The notes: a model not told the origin generated them from the letters alone. Shown: positions 19,802 to 29,906, counted from the stretch's first letter. The stretch: 61,096 nt of DNA from Acetobacter papayae JCM 25143 (GCF_000613285.1 NZ_BAIN01000013.1:1-61096); one strand, 5' to 3'. Numbers and translations: made by a program.

Positions 19802-21005
19802 GGCTGTGTTTCCGGTGTAAGGGCAGCCGCAAAATGGGGGGCAAGCGCCGTGCCCAGCAGTTCATCATAGACTGCCAGGGTGGCGTATTGCATGGCCTGT
19901 GTTGTGTAGTGGTCAAGCACGGCCTGTCGGGCCTTGTCTCCCATGAAAGCGCGGGCCTCTTCAGGCTGTCCAGCACGGTTTCAATGGCGTGGGCCAGTTC
20001 GGTAGCGTTGCCGGGTGTTATGGCCAGCCCGGTCTCGCCGTCCTGCACGGTTTCGATGGCACCGCCATGGCGCGCAACAATAACGGGCTTGGCCAGTGCC
20101 TGTGCTTCCACGACCACACGGCCAAAGGGTTCGGGCCGGAGTGAAGGGGCCAGTACCATGCAGGCCATGGCCATGGCGGCGGGCATGTCATCGCAATGCC
20201 CTGCAAAGCGGATATGCTCGCTCACCCCGGCCTGTGCGGCCTGTTCCGCCAGTGTGCGGGCATACTGGCCGCCTTGTGAATCCGAGCCGATCAGCACACA
20301 GCACCATCTAAGCTCGGGGCGGGTTGTGGCAATCTGCCCCAGTGCCTGCAGCACAAGGGCCTGTCCTTTCCATGCGGTCAGGCGTCCGGGCATGAGGATG
20401 ACGGGAATATCAGGGGGCACGCGCCACTGTTCGGCCAGATCATGCACACGTTGGCCGCTGACGGAATCGGGAGAGAACTGTCGGATATCGGCCCCACGCG
20501 GAATGGTCCGCAGCCTGTCAGGACCGACATGGTATTCCCCCGCTAGTCGCCGGGCGATATGCGCGCTGATGGCAATAACCCTGTCACCGCTGGCCAGAAC
20601 GGCGTTGTAGAGCTTTTTGGCGCCAAAGCGGGCTGCGTGGTCGCCATGCCATGTGGTGACAAGCGGAACACCTGCCCGGCGGCAGGCCAGCCGTGCCGCC
20701 CAAGCCGGTGCGCGCGAGCGGGCATGAACCAGCGCAACATCATGTGCGCGGATAATTCGCTCAAGGGCGCGGGCATTACGCAGGATATGCAGCGGGTTGC
20801 GGCTGCTGGCACGGGGGAGGGCGAGATGCGTGCCCCCCGCATGGCGCAGGCGGCTTTCCAGCCTCCCGCCGGTACTGACAACCAGCGCCTGCCCGCCGGC
20901 AAGGGTAATGGCTTCGGCCATTTCTATCGTGCCGCGTTCCACACCGCCCTGATCAAGTGCCGGGAGAACCTGCATAATAACGGGAGAGGCAGGGGCTTGG
21001 GTCAT
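19798..21005 (-). CDS. GT4-family glycosyltransferase, one frameshift
   Basis: GT-B-fold retaining glycosyltransferase, probably acting on lipopolysaccharide or another envelope glycan. N-terminal [20 protein letters not shown] is typical of GT4 enzymes. The C-terminal nucleotide-sugar domain has [34 protein letters not shown] and [16 protein letters not shown]. The raw frame would run on to 19590 inside nadK. One added base near 19963-19965 (CTGGAAGAG) gives [21 protein letters not shown] and ends at a TGA at 19798-19800 overlapping the nadK ATG. The corrected length is about 402 residues. The clean ATGA junction is strong support for the correction. Confidence 0.87.
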
Positions 21006-21098
21006 GCTCGCCCCTTACCATGCTTTGCGCCCGCACGCCTACCATGCGCCTGAGTCTGGTGTGCCGGAGGGTAGCGGGGAATGGGTTCAGCTTGACCT

Positions 21099-21964
21099 GT
21101 GCTGGCCGGTGTCTGCTATGAAAACTACCATGTGTCGTTCTTTTCGGATATCGCGGCTCTCCTCATCCTGCCTGTGCGGGGTGTGCTGGCCGGTACGGCG
21201 TTGTTCGCCACAGGGTCGTGGGCCGTGGCGGCAACGCGCGGCCATGGGGCGGGTGCTGTCAAGGCCCCGCCATGGTCGGTGGCCGCATGCATGAAAATGG
21301 TGGGAGAAGACCCCTCCGGTGCGCTGGATTACGCACAGGACGCCGTGCATGCCGGAGCGGCTGGCAGGCCCGGCACTGCCGTGCGTTAGCGCAGCTTGAA
21401 ACGGGGGATGAGGCAACCGCCGCAACCGATCTGGAAGCGCTGGCGAAACTGCCAACAGGCCATGCGGATGGGCCATCCAGCGCGGATCAGGCCCAGCTTG
21501 CGCGTGAGGCAGCGGATGCATGGCTGGCGCTGGGGCAGGCCGCCCGTGCTCAGGCCTGCGCGGAATATGGCCTTGCACGCCAGAAGCAGGATCAGGGGCT
21601 GGTTATCGTGCTGGCACGGGCATTGCTGGATCAGAACCAGACTGGTGCGGCGCGGGATGTGCTGACGGGTTTTCTGGCGGTGGTCCCGCAAGCGTCTTCG
21701 CAAACTTATGTCCTGCTGGCCACGGCAGAACGGCGCATGGGGCAGATTGGCCCGGCTCTGGGCCATGTCAGCCGCGCGCTCGCACTTGATCCGCTCAACC
21801 CCGAAGCCCTGCTGGAACGCGGGATTATCAGCGAACAGCAAGGCCATGCCGCCAGCGCCCGGCAGGACTGGCAGCAGGTGCTTGAGCTGGCCCCCGACAG
21901 CCATGAGGCCGATCTGGCCCGGCAGGATCTGGCCGTCATGGCGGCGGACCCGGATTCGCCGTGA
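21099..21964 (+). CDS. TPR-repeat protein, probably exported, frameshifted
   Basis: C-terminal helices match tetratricopeptide repeats: IGPALGHVSRALALDPLNPEA, LLERGIISEQQGHAASARQDW and QQVLELAPDSHEADLA. One base is missing near 21360-21365; adding it joins DAVHAGAA to WQARHCRALAQLETGD. The N-terminus is uncertain. A GTG at 21099 opens the frame with a hydrophobic stretch (LILPVRGVLAGTALF) ending in ATGSWAVA, a likely signal peptide. An ATG at 21118 in another frame (MKTTMCRSFRIS) might be the real start if a second base is missing near 21160. The stop overlaps the next gene by 4 bases (GTGA), so the two are an operon. Confidence 0.72.
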
Positions 21965-22928
21965 CACAAACGTCGCATCGGGTAGGGCAGGGCACGCCTG
22001 TTCCCGTGCATGATGTGCTTGTGATCCGTCTTGGTGCGCTGGGTGATTTCATTCATAGCTTCGCGCCGTTTCAGGCGATCCGGCAGGCGCACCCGCAGGC
22101 ACGTATTACCCTGCTGACCACCAGACCGTTTCTTGAACTCGCCCGCTCATGCCCATGGTTTGATGAGGTGGTGGAAGATGAGCGCCCCGGTCTGGCCACG
22201 CCGGGCCGTCTGCTGGCATTGCGCCAGTTCCTGCGCGGGTTTGACAGGGTTTACGATCTTCAGACATCCGGGCGCACGGCACGGTATTTCCGGCTGGCGG
22301 GCAAACCGGCCGGGTGGTCGGGTCATGTGCCGGGCTCGGCTCTGGCGCATGGCAACCCGTGGCGTAACGATATGCACACCCGTGCGCGCCAGCGAGATCA
22401 GTTGCGCATGGCCGGGATTGAGAGCGTGCCTGAACCGGAGATTGGCTGGCTGCTGGCACAGGCCAGACTGACCCCTGCCAGTCTGGGGCTTGAACAGCCA
22501 TATGGCTGCTGGTGCCGGGGGCCTCGCCCGGCCATCCTGCCAAATGCTGGCCGCTGCGGCGATATGGCGAACTGGCTACCATTCTGGCCGAGCGGGGCAT
22601 TCGCCCTGTTGTGGTGGGGGGCATGGCCGAAAAGCCTCTGGCCCAGGGGGTGCAGGCACTCTGCCCCACGGCACTGGACCTGACAGGCCTGACGACCATA
22701 GCAGATGTAGCGGGGCTGGCGGCCAACGCATGGGCCGCTGTGGGTAACGATACCGGCCCGATGCATCTTGCCGCACTGACAGGCTGCCGCTGCCTGACCC
22801 TGTTCTGTGCCAAGGGCGACCCTGCGCTGGCCGCCCCCATGGGGCTTGTGCCGGGGCAGGTGCGGGTGCTGTGGGTGCGTGATATGGCGTTACTTTCGGT
22901 ACAGAGGGTTGCAGCCGCGCTCTGGTAG
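21961..22928 (+). CDS. Glycosyltransferase family 9 (heptosyltransferase-like), one frameshift
   Basis: ADP-heptose:LPS heptosyltransferase-like enzyme. It starts with a GTG at 21961 overlapping the TPR stop. The N-terminal motif is VIRLGALGDFIHSFAPFQAIR. The family signature GNDTGPMHLAALTG is in the C-terminal half, preceded by DLTGLTTIADVAGLA. The frame breaks near 22505; one added C restores YGLLVPGASPGHPAKCWP. The corrected length is about 322 residues. Together with the TPR gene it suggests envelope polysaccharide or LPS-core work. The acceptor is unknown. Confidence 0.88.
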
Positions 22929-22998
22929 CGCCATTAAGCACAGGGCCGCCTTATTGCGGCCTGAATAGCCATATCGACACACTGGAGCTTGGATCAAC

Positions 22999-24938
22999 AT
23001 GCCCGCTATCACCCTACCCGACGGTTCTGTTCGCAGTTTTGACGGGCCGGTTACGGGGACGACGGTGGCGGAAGCGATCGGGCCCGGACTGGCCAAAGCC
23101 GCACTGGCCATGGAAGTGGATGGCCGCCTGTGCGATATCCGTGAGGATATCCGCCATGATGCGGCTCTGCGCTTCATTACCCGCAAAGACCCCGAAGCCC
23201 TTGAACTGATCCGCCACGATGCCGCCCATGTGCTGGCCGAAGCCGTGCAGGACCTGTTCCCCGGTACGCAGGTGACCATTGGGCCGTCCATTGAAAACGG
23301 GTTCTATTACGATTTCTACCGGGCCGAGCCGTTCACCCCTGATGATTTCGCCGCCATTGAAAAGCGCATGCGTGAAATCGTGGAGGGGGCAGAGCCCTTC
23401 GTGCGCGAGGTCTGGAACCGCAATGACGCCATCGCTTTTTTTGAAGAGCGCGGAGAAAGCTTCAAGGCGCAGTTGATCCGCGACCTGCCCGAGAGCGAAG
23501 ATATTTCCATCTATCGTCAGGGCGAGTGGCTGGACCTGTGCCGTGGGCCGCATCTGCGCACCACAAAGGATGTTGGCACGGCTTTCAAGCTGATGAAGGT
23601 GGCTGGCGCCTACTGGCGTGGTGATCATCGCAACCCGATGCTGACCCGCGTTTACGGCACCGCATGGCGCGATCAGAAAGAGCTCGACGCCCATTTGCAC
23701 CAGCTTGAGGAAGCCGAAAAGCGCGACCATCGCCGTATTGGCCGGGAAATGGGCCTGTTCCATTTTCAGGAAGAAGCTGTGGGGCAGGTATTCTGGCACG
23801 CCAAGGCTGGCGTATTTACAGCGTGCTGCAGGATTACATGCGGCGCGTGCAGACCCGCCACGGCTATCAGGAAGTGCGGACCCCGCAGCTTGTTGACCGT
23901 GGGCTGTGGGAAGCCTCAGGCCACTGGGACAAATACCGCCACCACATGTTTGTGGCGACCGTGGAGGACGAGGACAAGACACTTGCCCTCAAGCCCATGA
24001 ACTGCCCATGCCATGTGCAGATTTTCCGCCATGGCCTGCGTTCCTACCGTGAGTTGCCGCTGCGTATGGCGGAATTTGGGGCCTGCCACCGTTACGAACC
24101 CTCGGGCGCGCTGCACGGGCTTATGCGCGTGCGTGGCTTTACGCAGGATGATGCGCATATCTTCTGCACGGAAGACCAGATTGCGGATGAAACCGTGCGC
24201 TTCGTGCGGATGCTGCATGAAGTCTATGGCGATCTCGGCTTCGAGCATGTGCGCGTGAAGTTTGCTGACCGGCCGGAGCAGCGCGCGGGCAGCGAGGATG
24301 TCTGGGACAAGGCGGAAAGCGCTTTGAAAGAAGCCTGTGCTGTCGCGGGGGTAGAGTACGAACATAACCCCGGCGAAGGTGCGTTTTACGGGCCCAAACT
24401 GGAATTCGTGCTGCGTGACGCCATCGGCCGTGACTGGCAGTGCGGCACGTTGCAGGTTGACCTCGTTCTGCCCGAACGGCTTGACGCCAGCTATGTGGGC
24501 GAGGATTCGGCCCGCCACCGGCCTGTCATGCTGCACCGGGCCATTCTGGGTTCGTTCGAGCGTTTCCTCGGTATTCTGATCGAGCAGCACGCCGGTCGCT
24601 TCCCGCTATGGCTGGCGCCGGTGCAGGTGGTGGTGGCGTCTATCGTGAGCGATGCCGCACCTTATGCCGAAAAAGTGGCCCAGTCCCTGCGGGATGCGGG
24701 TCTGGTGGCTGAGGCGGATGTCCGCAACGACAAGATCAACGCCAAGGTGCGTGAGCACAGTCTGGCCCGTGTGCCGGTCATGCTTGTCGTAGGCCGCCGC
24801 GAGGCGGAGGAAGGCACCGTGGCCATGCGCCGCCTTGGCAGTCAGGATCAGCAGAACCTGACGCTGGCTGAAGCGTTGCAGATGCTGGGTGCGGAAGCGA
24901 CCCCGCCGGATATGCGGGTAGCGCGCACACCCGAGTAA
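22999..24938 (+). CDS. thrS: Threonyl-tRNA synthetase, one frameshift
   Basis: Charges tRNA-Thr. The protein of about 646 residues contains the TGS domain ([14 protein letters not shown]), the editing domain with [11 protein letters not shown] (Zn-hydrolase-like HxxxH), class II motif 1 near [12 protein letters not shown], then [15 protein letters not shown] (Zn Cys), [16 protein letters not shown] (motif 2, with Zn His nearby) and [17 protein letters not shown] (motif 3). The anticodon-binding domain begins at PVQVVVASI. The frame breaks near 23805 (AAGGCTGG); one added G restores [17 protein letters not shown]. As the only thrS in view it is probably intact in the living cell. Confidence 0.95.
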
Positions 24939-24953
24939 AAGGAAGGAAAGCGG

Positions 24954-24989
24954 CTGTCGTTGCAGCAAGGCTGCAATGACAGGTTTTTC
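24954..24989 (+). terminator. Intrinsic terminator after thrS
   Basis: A 13-pair stem (CTGTCGTTGCAGC with GCTGCAATGACAG, one G-T pair, loop AAG) followed by a T run. It isolates thrS from infC, so infC needs its own promoter. Confidence 0.9.
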
Positions 24990-25000
24990 TTATGGGCGGC

Positions 25001-25028
25001 TTGATAAAAAATCGGGAACGCACATAAT
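25001..25028 (+). promoter_or_regulatory. infC promoter
   Basis: TTGATA (25001-25006), 16 bases, CATAAT (25023-25028). It lies just after the thrS terminator and 65 bases before the proposed infC start. The leader between them contains a small hairpin at 25041-25057 (AAGCCCC with GGGGCTT). Confidence 0.7.
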
Positions 25029-25092
25029 ACCGCCGCGAAAAAGCCCCCTTGGGGCTTGAGCCAAAATTTGTAACAAAAAACAGGAGCCGACC

Positions 25093-25629
25093 ATAGCCAG
25101 ATCCCCTTTTCCCGCGCCCCCGAGCCGCGAAGGGCCGCGAGTGAACGAAGAGATTCGCGTTCCGCAGGTGCGTCTCATTGATGAAAACGGCGAAATGATC
25201 GGCATCATGACCGTTCGTGACGCTCTGGCGCGTGCCTATGGTGTCGGGCTTGATCTGCTGGAAATCAGCCCCAATGCGGAGCCGCCGGTCGTCAAGATTC
25301 TCGACTACGGCAAGTTCAAGTACGAACAGCAGAAAAAGCGCAACGAAGCCAAGAAGAAGCAGAAGGTTATCGAAATCAAGGAAGTCAAGGTTCGTCCGAA
25401 TATCGACGAAAATGACTACCAGGTTAAGATGCGCGCGATCAAAAGCTTCATTGGCGATGGTGACAAGGTCAAGGTCACGCTGCGCTTCCGTGGCCGCGAA
25501 ATGGCCCATCAGGAACTGGGGATCAAGGTTCTGGAGAGGATTCGCGCCGAAACGGACGAACTCACCAAGGTTGAACAGATGCCGCGTCTTGAAAACCGGC
25601 AGATGATCATGGTGCTGGCACCCCGCTAA
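25093..25629 (+). CDS. infC: Translation initiation factor IF-3, probable ATA start
   Basis: Binds the 30S subunit and enforces start-codon fidelity. The core is unmistakable: [40 protein letters not shown] (interdomain), then the C-terminal [26 protein letters not shown] at 25141 would start at VNEEIR and omit the N-terminal tail. Upstream the frame stays open to an ATA at 25093 ([15 protein letters not shown] follows), and AGGAG lies 7 bases before this ATA. That gives 178 residues, the usual size. IF-3 genes are known to use rare starts (ATT in E. coli) so that IF-3 represses its own translation. ATA here is inference. rpmI and rplT, often next to infC, do not follow. Confidence 0.93.
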   Translation: MARSPFPAPPSREGPRVNEEIRVPQVRLIDENGEMIGIMTVRDALARAYGVGLDLLEISPNAEPPVVKILDYGKFKYEQQKKRNEAKKKQKVIEIKEVKVRPNIDENDYQVKMRAIKSFIGDGDKVKVTLRFRGREMAHQELGIKVLERIRAETDELTKVEQMPRLENRQMIMVLAPR

Positions 25630-25650
25630 AGGGTCTGCTCCGCTCTGTTT

Positions 25651-25691
25651 ACAAAACCCGCTTCAGGCCTCAGGTCGGAAGCGGGTTTTGT
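25651..25691. terminator. Bidirectional terminator between infC and the SIMPL gene
   Basis: ACAAAACCCGCTTC pairs perfectly with GAAGCGGGTTTTGT around a 13-base loop. A-rich and T-rich ends allow use by both convergent genes. Confidence 0.88.
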
Positions 25692-25738
25692 GCTTTCAGG
25701 GGGATGTAGCGCGCCCCGCAGCGTAGGGTACGTTTTAT

Positions 25739-26503
25739 TTAGGGGGCCAGAAGCACGGTGGCTGTGGCGGAGGCCCGTATGGTCTGGGCTTCACCCGTGC
25801 TGGAAGGAACCGGTGCCTCTGCTGCATCAGCTCCCATGCGCGCGGCCATGAGCATCACAGGCATGGGGCGGGGCAGCGGTTGGGCGGAAACATCAACCCG
25901 CTCAAAATGCGAGACCTGCTGGCCCAGTGTTTCCGCCAGTGTGTGGGCCTGTTTTTGCAGGTCCTTTACGGCTTCGGTTTCAGCCTGAAGGGTCAGCGCT
26001 GTACGGCGTTCCTCGGAAACGGACCATTCGAGCTGTTCGAGAATAAGCCCCTGCGCCTGAAGCTGCCCTACCAGCGGCAGCAGAATCTTGTTGTCATGGG
26101 CCTTGAGGGTGATGGTCTGCTGGGCAACCCAGAACGACGTATTGCTTTTTTCCTGATGCTGTTCGGAAACCGTGTATTCCAGTGCCGCTGTGGTAACGCC
26201 CTCCACCTTGGCGGCCTGTTCCATGGCCTTGCCTACCCGGCTGTTGACGGCCTGCTGGGCGCTGGCGGGGCTTTTGTCGCGGGATTCGACTCGGAATGTC
26301 GCGGTGAGCTCATCTGGGGCAGTCTGCACATGCCCTTCGGCGCGTAGGGTCAGCTTGGTCTGGGCGGGGCCGGAGGGCGCTGTCTGGGCCTGCGCCTGCG
26401 TGGTGGCAAGCAGCAGGGGTGCCGTGCAGAGAGCGGGCAGCGCAATGGTGGCTGCACGGCGTGCGGAGGGATAAAAACCGGTCGGGCGGAAAAATGCGGG
26501 CAT
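25739..26503 (-). CDS. SIMPL-domain (DUF541) periplasmic protein
   Basis: The ATG at 26503 follows GGGAG by 9 bases and gives MPAFFRPTGFYPSARRAATIA, then a signal peptide ending near TTQAQAQ. An ATG at 26524 lacks a ribosome site. The mature part fits the SIMPL/DUF541 fold: LTLRAEGHVQTAPDELTATFRVESR, LEYTVSEQHQEKSNTSFW, LKAHDNKILLPLVGQLQAQG and a C-terminal GEAQTIRASATATVLL strand. Family members are exported proteins linked to stress or signalling, with unclear biochemistry. It lies 78 bases after the response-regulator gene on the same strand. Confidence 0.85.
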   Translation of the reverse strand: MPAFFRPTGFYPSARRAATIALPALCTAPLLLATTQAQAQTAPSGPAQTKLTLRAEGHVQTAPDELTATFRVESRDKSPASAQQAVNSRVGKAMEQAAKVEGVTTAALEYTVSEQHQEKSNTSFWVAQQTITLKAHDNKILLPLVGQLQAQGLILEQLEWSVSEERRTALTLQAETEAVKDLQKQAHTLAETLGQQVSHFERVDVSAQPLPRPMPVMLMAARMGADAAEAPVPSSTGEAQTIRASATATVLLAP

Positions 26504-26581
26504 CAAGCCACTCCCATGCGCCATGTCTGCAGGCGCTCTGTTGCGTATCACGCTCCATAACGCCTGCACATGACGGCAGGT

Positions 26582-27280
26582 TCATGGCAGGGGGGGCGTA
26601 CTTTCGCGTGCGAGCATGTAACCGGCATTACGTACGGTCTGCAGCATGGGGTGTTCGAACGGTTTGTCTATTTTTTGCCGCAGTCGGGAAATATGAACGT
26701 CTATGACATTGGTCTGGGGGTCGAAATGGTAATCCCATACACCTTCGAGCAGCATGGAGCGGGTTACGACTTCTCCTGCATGGCGCATGAGAAATTCCAG
26801 CAGGCGGAATTCGCGGGGCTGGAGGTCGATTTTCTGGCCTGCGCGGTGCACGGTGCGCGAAAGCAGGTCTATGGCCAGATCACCCACGTCAAGATGGGTG
26901 GCGGGCTGGGCTATGGTGCGGTTGCGGCGTGTCAGCGCTTCAAGCCGGGCCAGAAGCTCGGCGAAAGAAAAAGGCTTGGTCATGTAATCGTCAGCACCCG
27001 CCTTCAGGCCCGCCACCTTGTCTTCAACATCGGACAGGGCGGAAAGCAGCAGAACGGGCGTAGTGTTGCCCATTTTGCGCAGGGTGGTGAGGACATGCAG
27101 ACCCTCGGGTGTATCAGGCAGCACCCGGTCGAGGATGATGACATCAAAGACCGCAGCACCCGCATGGAGTAGCGCCTGACGGCCGTCTTCCGCCTGTTCG
27201 ACCAGATGACCTGTCTCGCTCAGGCTTTTGGCGATAAACCTGCGGACTGTCTGGTCATCCTCGACAAGCAGAACACGCAT
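26582..27280 (-). CDS. OmpR/PhoB-family response regulator without adjacent kinase
   Basis: Two-component regulator of 232 residues. The receiver domain has the acidic pair in LLVEDDQTV, the phospho-acceptor Asp51 in VIILDRVLPD, the switch Ser in LLLSALSDV and the Lys in YMTKPFSFAEL. The winged-helix DNA-binding domain has RTVHRAGQKIDLQPREFRLLEFL and TNVIDVHISRLRQKID, ending in TVRNAGYML. The ATG at 27280 has GAGGAG 6 bases upstream; a GTG two codons earlier is not needed. No histidine kinase gene lies on either side, so its partner is elsewhere. Confidence 0.93.
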   Translation of the reverse strand: MRVLLVEDDQTVRRFIAKSLSETGHLVEQAEDGRQALLHAGAAVFDVIILDRVLPDTPEGLHVLTTLRKMGNTTPVLLLSALSDVEDKVAGLKAGADDYMTKPFSFAELLARLEALTRRNRTIAQPATHLDVGDLAIDLLSRTVHRAGQKIDLQPREFRLLEFLMRHAGEVVTRSMLLEGVWDYHFDPQTNVIDVHISRLRQKIDKPFEHPMLQTVRNAGYMLARESTPPLP

Positions 27281-27351
27281 GGACACTCCTCGGTGTTTCG
27301 CATGAAACCGAAGAACGGTACAGTATTAACCCTGTCTTGTCACCTATAGGG

Positions 27352-28515
27352 CTACAGGCGATCCTTTTCAGACAGGGCCGGGGTTACGCCATCCAGAATG
27401 GATAGCAGGACTGCCGTGAGTGGCGAGGCCAGAATAAGGCCGGGAAAGCCGAGGATTGCACCGAACAATGTCTGTGAAAGCACGGTCAGGGCCGGGGGCA
27501 TCTGTACTGCGTGGCGCTGGATGACGGGGGCCAGCACGTTGCCTTCCAAAAACTGGATGGTGGCGTAAAGGGCTGCGACCATAACAGTCTCGCGCGTGCC
27601 CAGTGAGAGCGCGAGCAGCAGCGCAGGCACGGCTCCCATGATAGCACCGATATAAGGAATGAAGTTGCACAGCCCCGCCAGCACACCCAGTGCGAGCGCG
27701 AGCGGTACCCCGATAAACCACAGGCCCAGAGCGGAGAGCGTGCCCACCACAAGCATATCAAGCGACTGCCCGGCCACCCATGCCCACAGGGTGCGCCCGG
27801 CCCGGATCATCAGCCGCGCATGTGTTGGCGGCGCGGGGGCGGCACCAGCCGCAGCAGGCCATTGGCGTAGGTGCTGGGAGACATGGCAAAATACAGCCCC
27901 GCGATCAGCACCACCAGAATGGTGCCAAGCGCGCCGAAAGCCGAGCCAAGCATGCCGGTCATGGAACCGGCCAGACGTGAGCCGAGAGAGGCCAGACTGC
28001 TCTCGCCACCCCCCTGTGGGTTGCCCAGCGATGAGGCAGGTATTTGGCAATAAGCTGGCCCGTCGGGCTGTTCTGCATGGTCTGGCGCAGAGCGGTTTCC
28101 TGCTGGCGCAGGGCTTCCTGCAGACGCATGACTTCGTTGGCGATGGACGGGCCGCTGTTCCACACCAGCAGCACCACACTGCTGATAACCGCAACCACAA
28201 CCAGCGCCAGCGCCCATGCGTAGGAAAGGCGCAGGTGGCGCACCAGCAGGGCGGACAGGCCATGCAGCACCACCGCGCACAGCACGGAGGCAAAGATGAC
28301 CATCATCACATCACCTAGCAGCCAGATCAGCATGCCTGCTGCCACGGTGCTCAGGCTGATACGCAGCATGCGCAGGGCATCTACTGTTTGCCGACGATGG
28401 CAGTGGCGGATGGCGTGCCGTGGCTTGCGCTGTGCGGCGCCGTTTCATCCGGTGTCGCAGCATGTGACGGAGCGGAAACCTGTTCTGACGGTCCCGAAGG
28501 GTGTTCTGAAGACAT
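27352..28515 (-). CDS. AI-2E family transporter (TqsA/PerM-like permease), three frameshifts
   Basis: Membrane protein of the AI-2E/UPF0118 exporter family. Three breaks, each repaired by one added base, join four pieces. Near 28388 an A run (AAA to AAAA) joins the N-terminal MSSEHPSGPSEQVSAPS tail to VDALRMLRISLSTVAAG. Near 28038 a base joins IAKY to PASSLGNPQ. Near 27815 an added C joins RRQHMR to RLMIRAGRT. The corrected length is about 388 residues, normal for the family. Several membrane segments are clear, for example TILVVLIAGLYFAMSP and ALALGVLAGLCNFIPYIGAI, the latter with the family motif NFIPYIG. The hydrophilic Ser/Pro/His-rich tail before the first helix is cytoplasmic. Substrate unknown. 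Confidence 0.82.
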
Positions 28516-28666
28516 GCAAAAAGCTCTTTCGGAAAGGCGCGGGTCTGTGTAACGGCAGTCTGATACGGTTTGTGGTAGCGCCATATCGTAATTTTTTCTC
28601 TAAATTCTTGTTGCCGCGTATCCGCAGTCGAGAAAGAATCTTGTGAAACGGGAGTAAACACCAGGA

Positions 28667-29869
28667 ATGTCCGGTGTAAAAGAAGGAAGCCTCGCGGCGG
28701 CCTCCAAGGCTATTTTTGCCCTTGCGGTGGGCACTTTCGCGATTGGTACGGGTGAGTTTGCCGCCATGGGGCTTCTGCCCCAGATGGCGCAGGGCGTGCA
28801 GGCTACGATTCCCAGAACGGGTGAGGCCATTTCGGCCTATGCGATGGGTGTGGTCGTGGGGGCTCCCCTTATCGCGGTTTTTGGGGCGACACTCTCGCGG
28901 CGTACGTTGCTGGCCGTACTCATGGGCTGGTTTGCCGTTACCAACTGTCTGGGTACTCTGGCTGCCACACTGGGCATGCTTGATCTGGCGCGGTTTGTAA
29001 CCGGTCTGCCCCATGGGGCGTTCATGGGGGTAGCTGCCCTTGTGGCGGCCGGGCTGGTGGACAGGGGCTATCGCGGCCGCGCGGTTGGGCGTGTTTTTTC
29101 TGGCCTGACGATTGCCAATGTGGTGGGGGCACCTTTTGCCACTTATGCGGGCTCCTATTTCGGATGGCGTCTGTCTTATGTGCTGATCGGGCTTGTGGGA
29201 GCACTCTGCTGCCTGATGGTTATGGCATGGGTGCCCTATGACCCGCCGAACAAGGCGCGCTCCGCCCTTTCCGAACTTCAGGCATTTACGCGCAAGCAGG
29301 TCTGGTACGTCATGGGCACCGTGGCGGTGGGCTGCGGTGGCATGTTTTGTGTGTACACCTATTTCTCGGTGACGTTGCAGGAGGTGACTGGCGTGCCGGT
29401 ATGGGGCGTGCCGCTGTTTCAGGCTGTGTGGGGTGTAGGTATGTGCACCGGCGCATGGGCCGGTGGCCACCTGATGGACAAGAGCCTGAAATGGACGGCT
29501 ATTGGTGCGTTTGTGTGGAATGCGCTCGCACTTGGGCTGTTTTCCCTCGTGGCAACCCATATGTGGCTGACTGCACTGGCAGTTTTCATGCTCGGTGGTG
29601 GTATTGCGGTGGGGCCAGCCATGCAGGTCAGGTTGATGGACGTGGCGGCGGACGCACAGACTCTGGCCGCCTCCATGAACCATGCCGCCTTTAATCTGGC
29701 GAACGCGCTGGGGGCATGGCTGGGTGGTCTGGTGCTGACAGCAGGTTTTGGATCCGCTGCTACGGGCTGGGCGGGCATGGTGCTGTCAGTGATCGGGCTT
29801 GTGCTGTTTGTACTGTCTTTGGCAGCGGAGCGGCGCGATAACAACCGGGCCGCCGCTCTGGCGGGTTAA
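28667..29869 (+). CDS. MFS transporter, DHA1 family
   Basis: Inner-membrane drug:H+ antiporter-like protein of 400 residues with about 12 hydrophobic segments. The N-terminal FALAVGTFAIGTGEFAAMGLLP is characteristic of the DHA1 AraJ/YdhP-like branch. Loop 2-3 carries GAPLIAVFGATLSRRTLL. FVTGLPHGAFMGVAALVA and GWRLSYVLIGLVG match the motifs around helices 4-6. Substrate unknown; related proteins export sugars, arabinose-like compounds or drugs. It is divergent from the AI-2E gene. Confidence 0.9.
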   Translation: MSGVKEGSLAAASKAIFALAVGTFAIGTGEFAAMGLLPQMAQGVQATIPRTGEAISAYAMGVVVGAPLIAVFGATLSRRTLLAVLMGWFAVTNCLGTLAATLGMLDLARFVTGLPHGAFMGVAALVAAGLVDRGYRGRAVGRVFSGLTIANVVGAPFATYAGSYFGWRLSYVLIGLVGALCCLMVMAWVPYDPPNKARSALSELQAFTRKQVWYVMGTVAVGCGGMFCVYTYFSVTLQEVTGVPVWGVPLFQAVWGVGMCTGAWAGGHLMDKSLKWTAIGAFVWNALALGLFSLVATHMWLTALAVFMLGGGIAVGPAMQVRLMDVAADAQTLAASMNHAAFNLANALGAWLGGLVLTAGFGSAATGWAGMVLSVIGLVLFVLSLAAERRDNNRAAALAG

Positions 29870-29880
29870 CCCTGTATGAT

Positions 29881-29906
29881 GCAGGGCCTGTTTTTATTGG
29901 CCCTGC
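29881..29906 (+). terminator. Hairpin after the MFS gene
   Basis: GCAGGGCC pairs with GGCCCTGC around a T-rich 10-base loop, 11 bases after the stop. Two more GC-rich hairpins follow before 30000. None has a good T run. Confidence 0.4.

Noticed and set aside
28445-29683. A 412-codon frame antisense to the MFS gene
   Set aside because: The plus strand encodes a clear 12-helix transporter.
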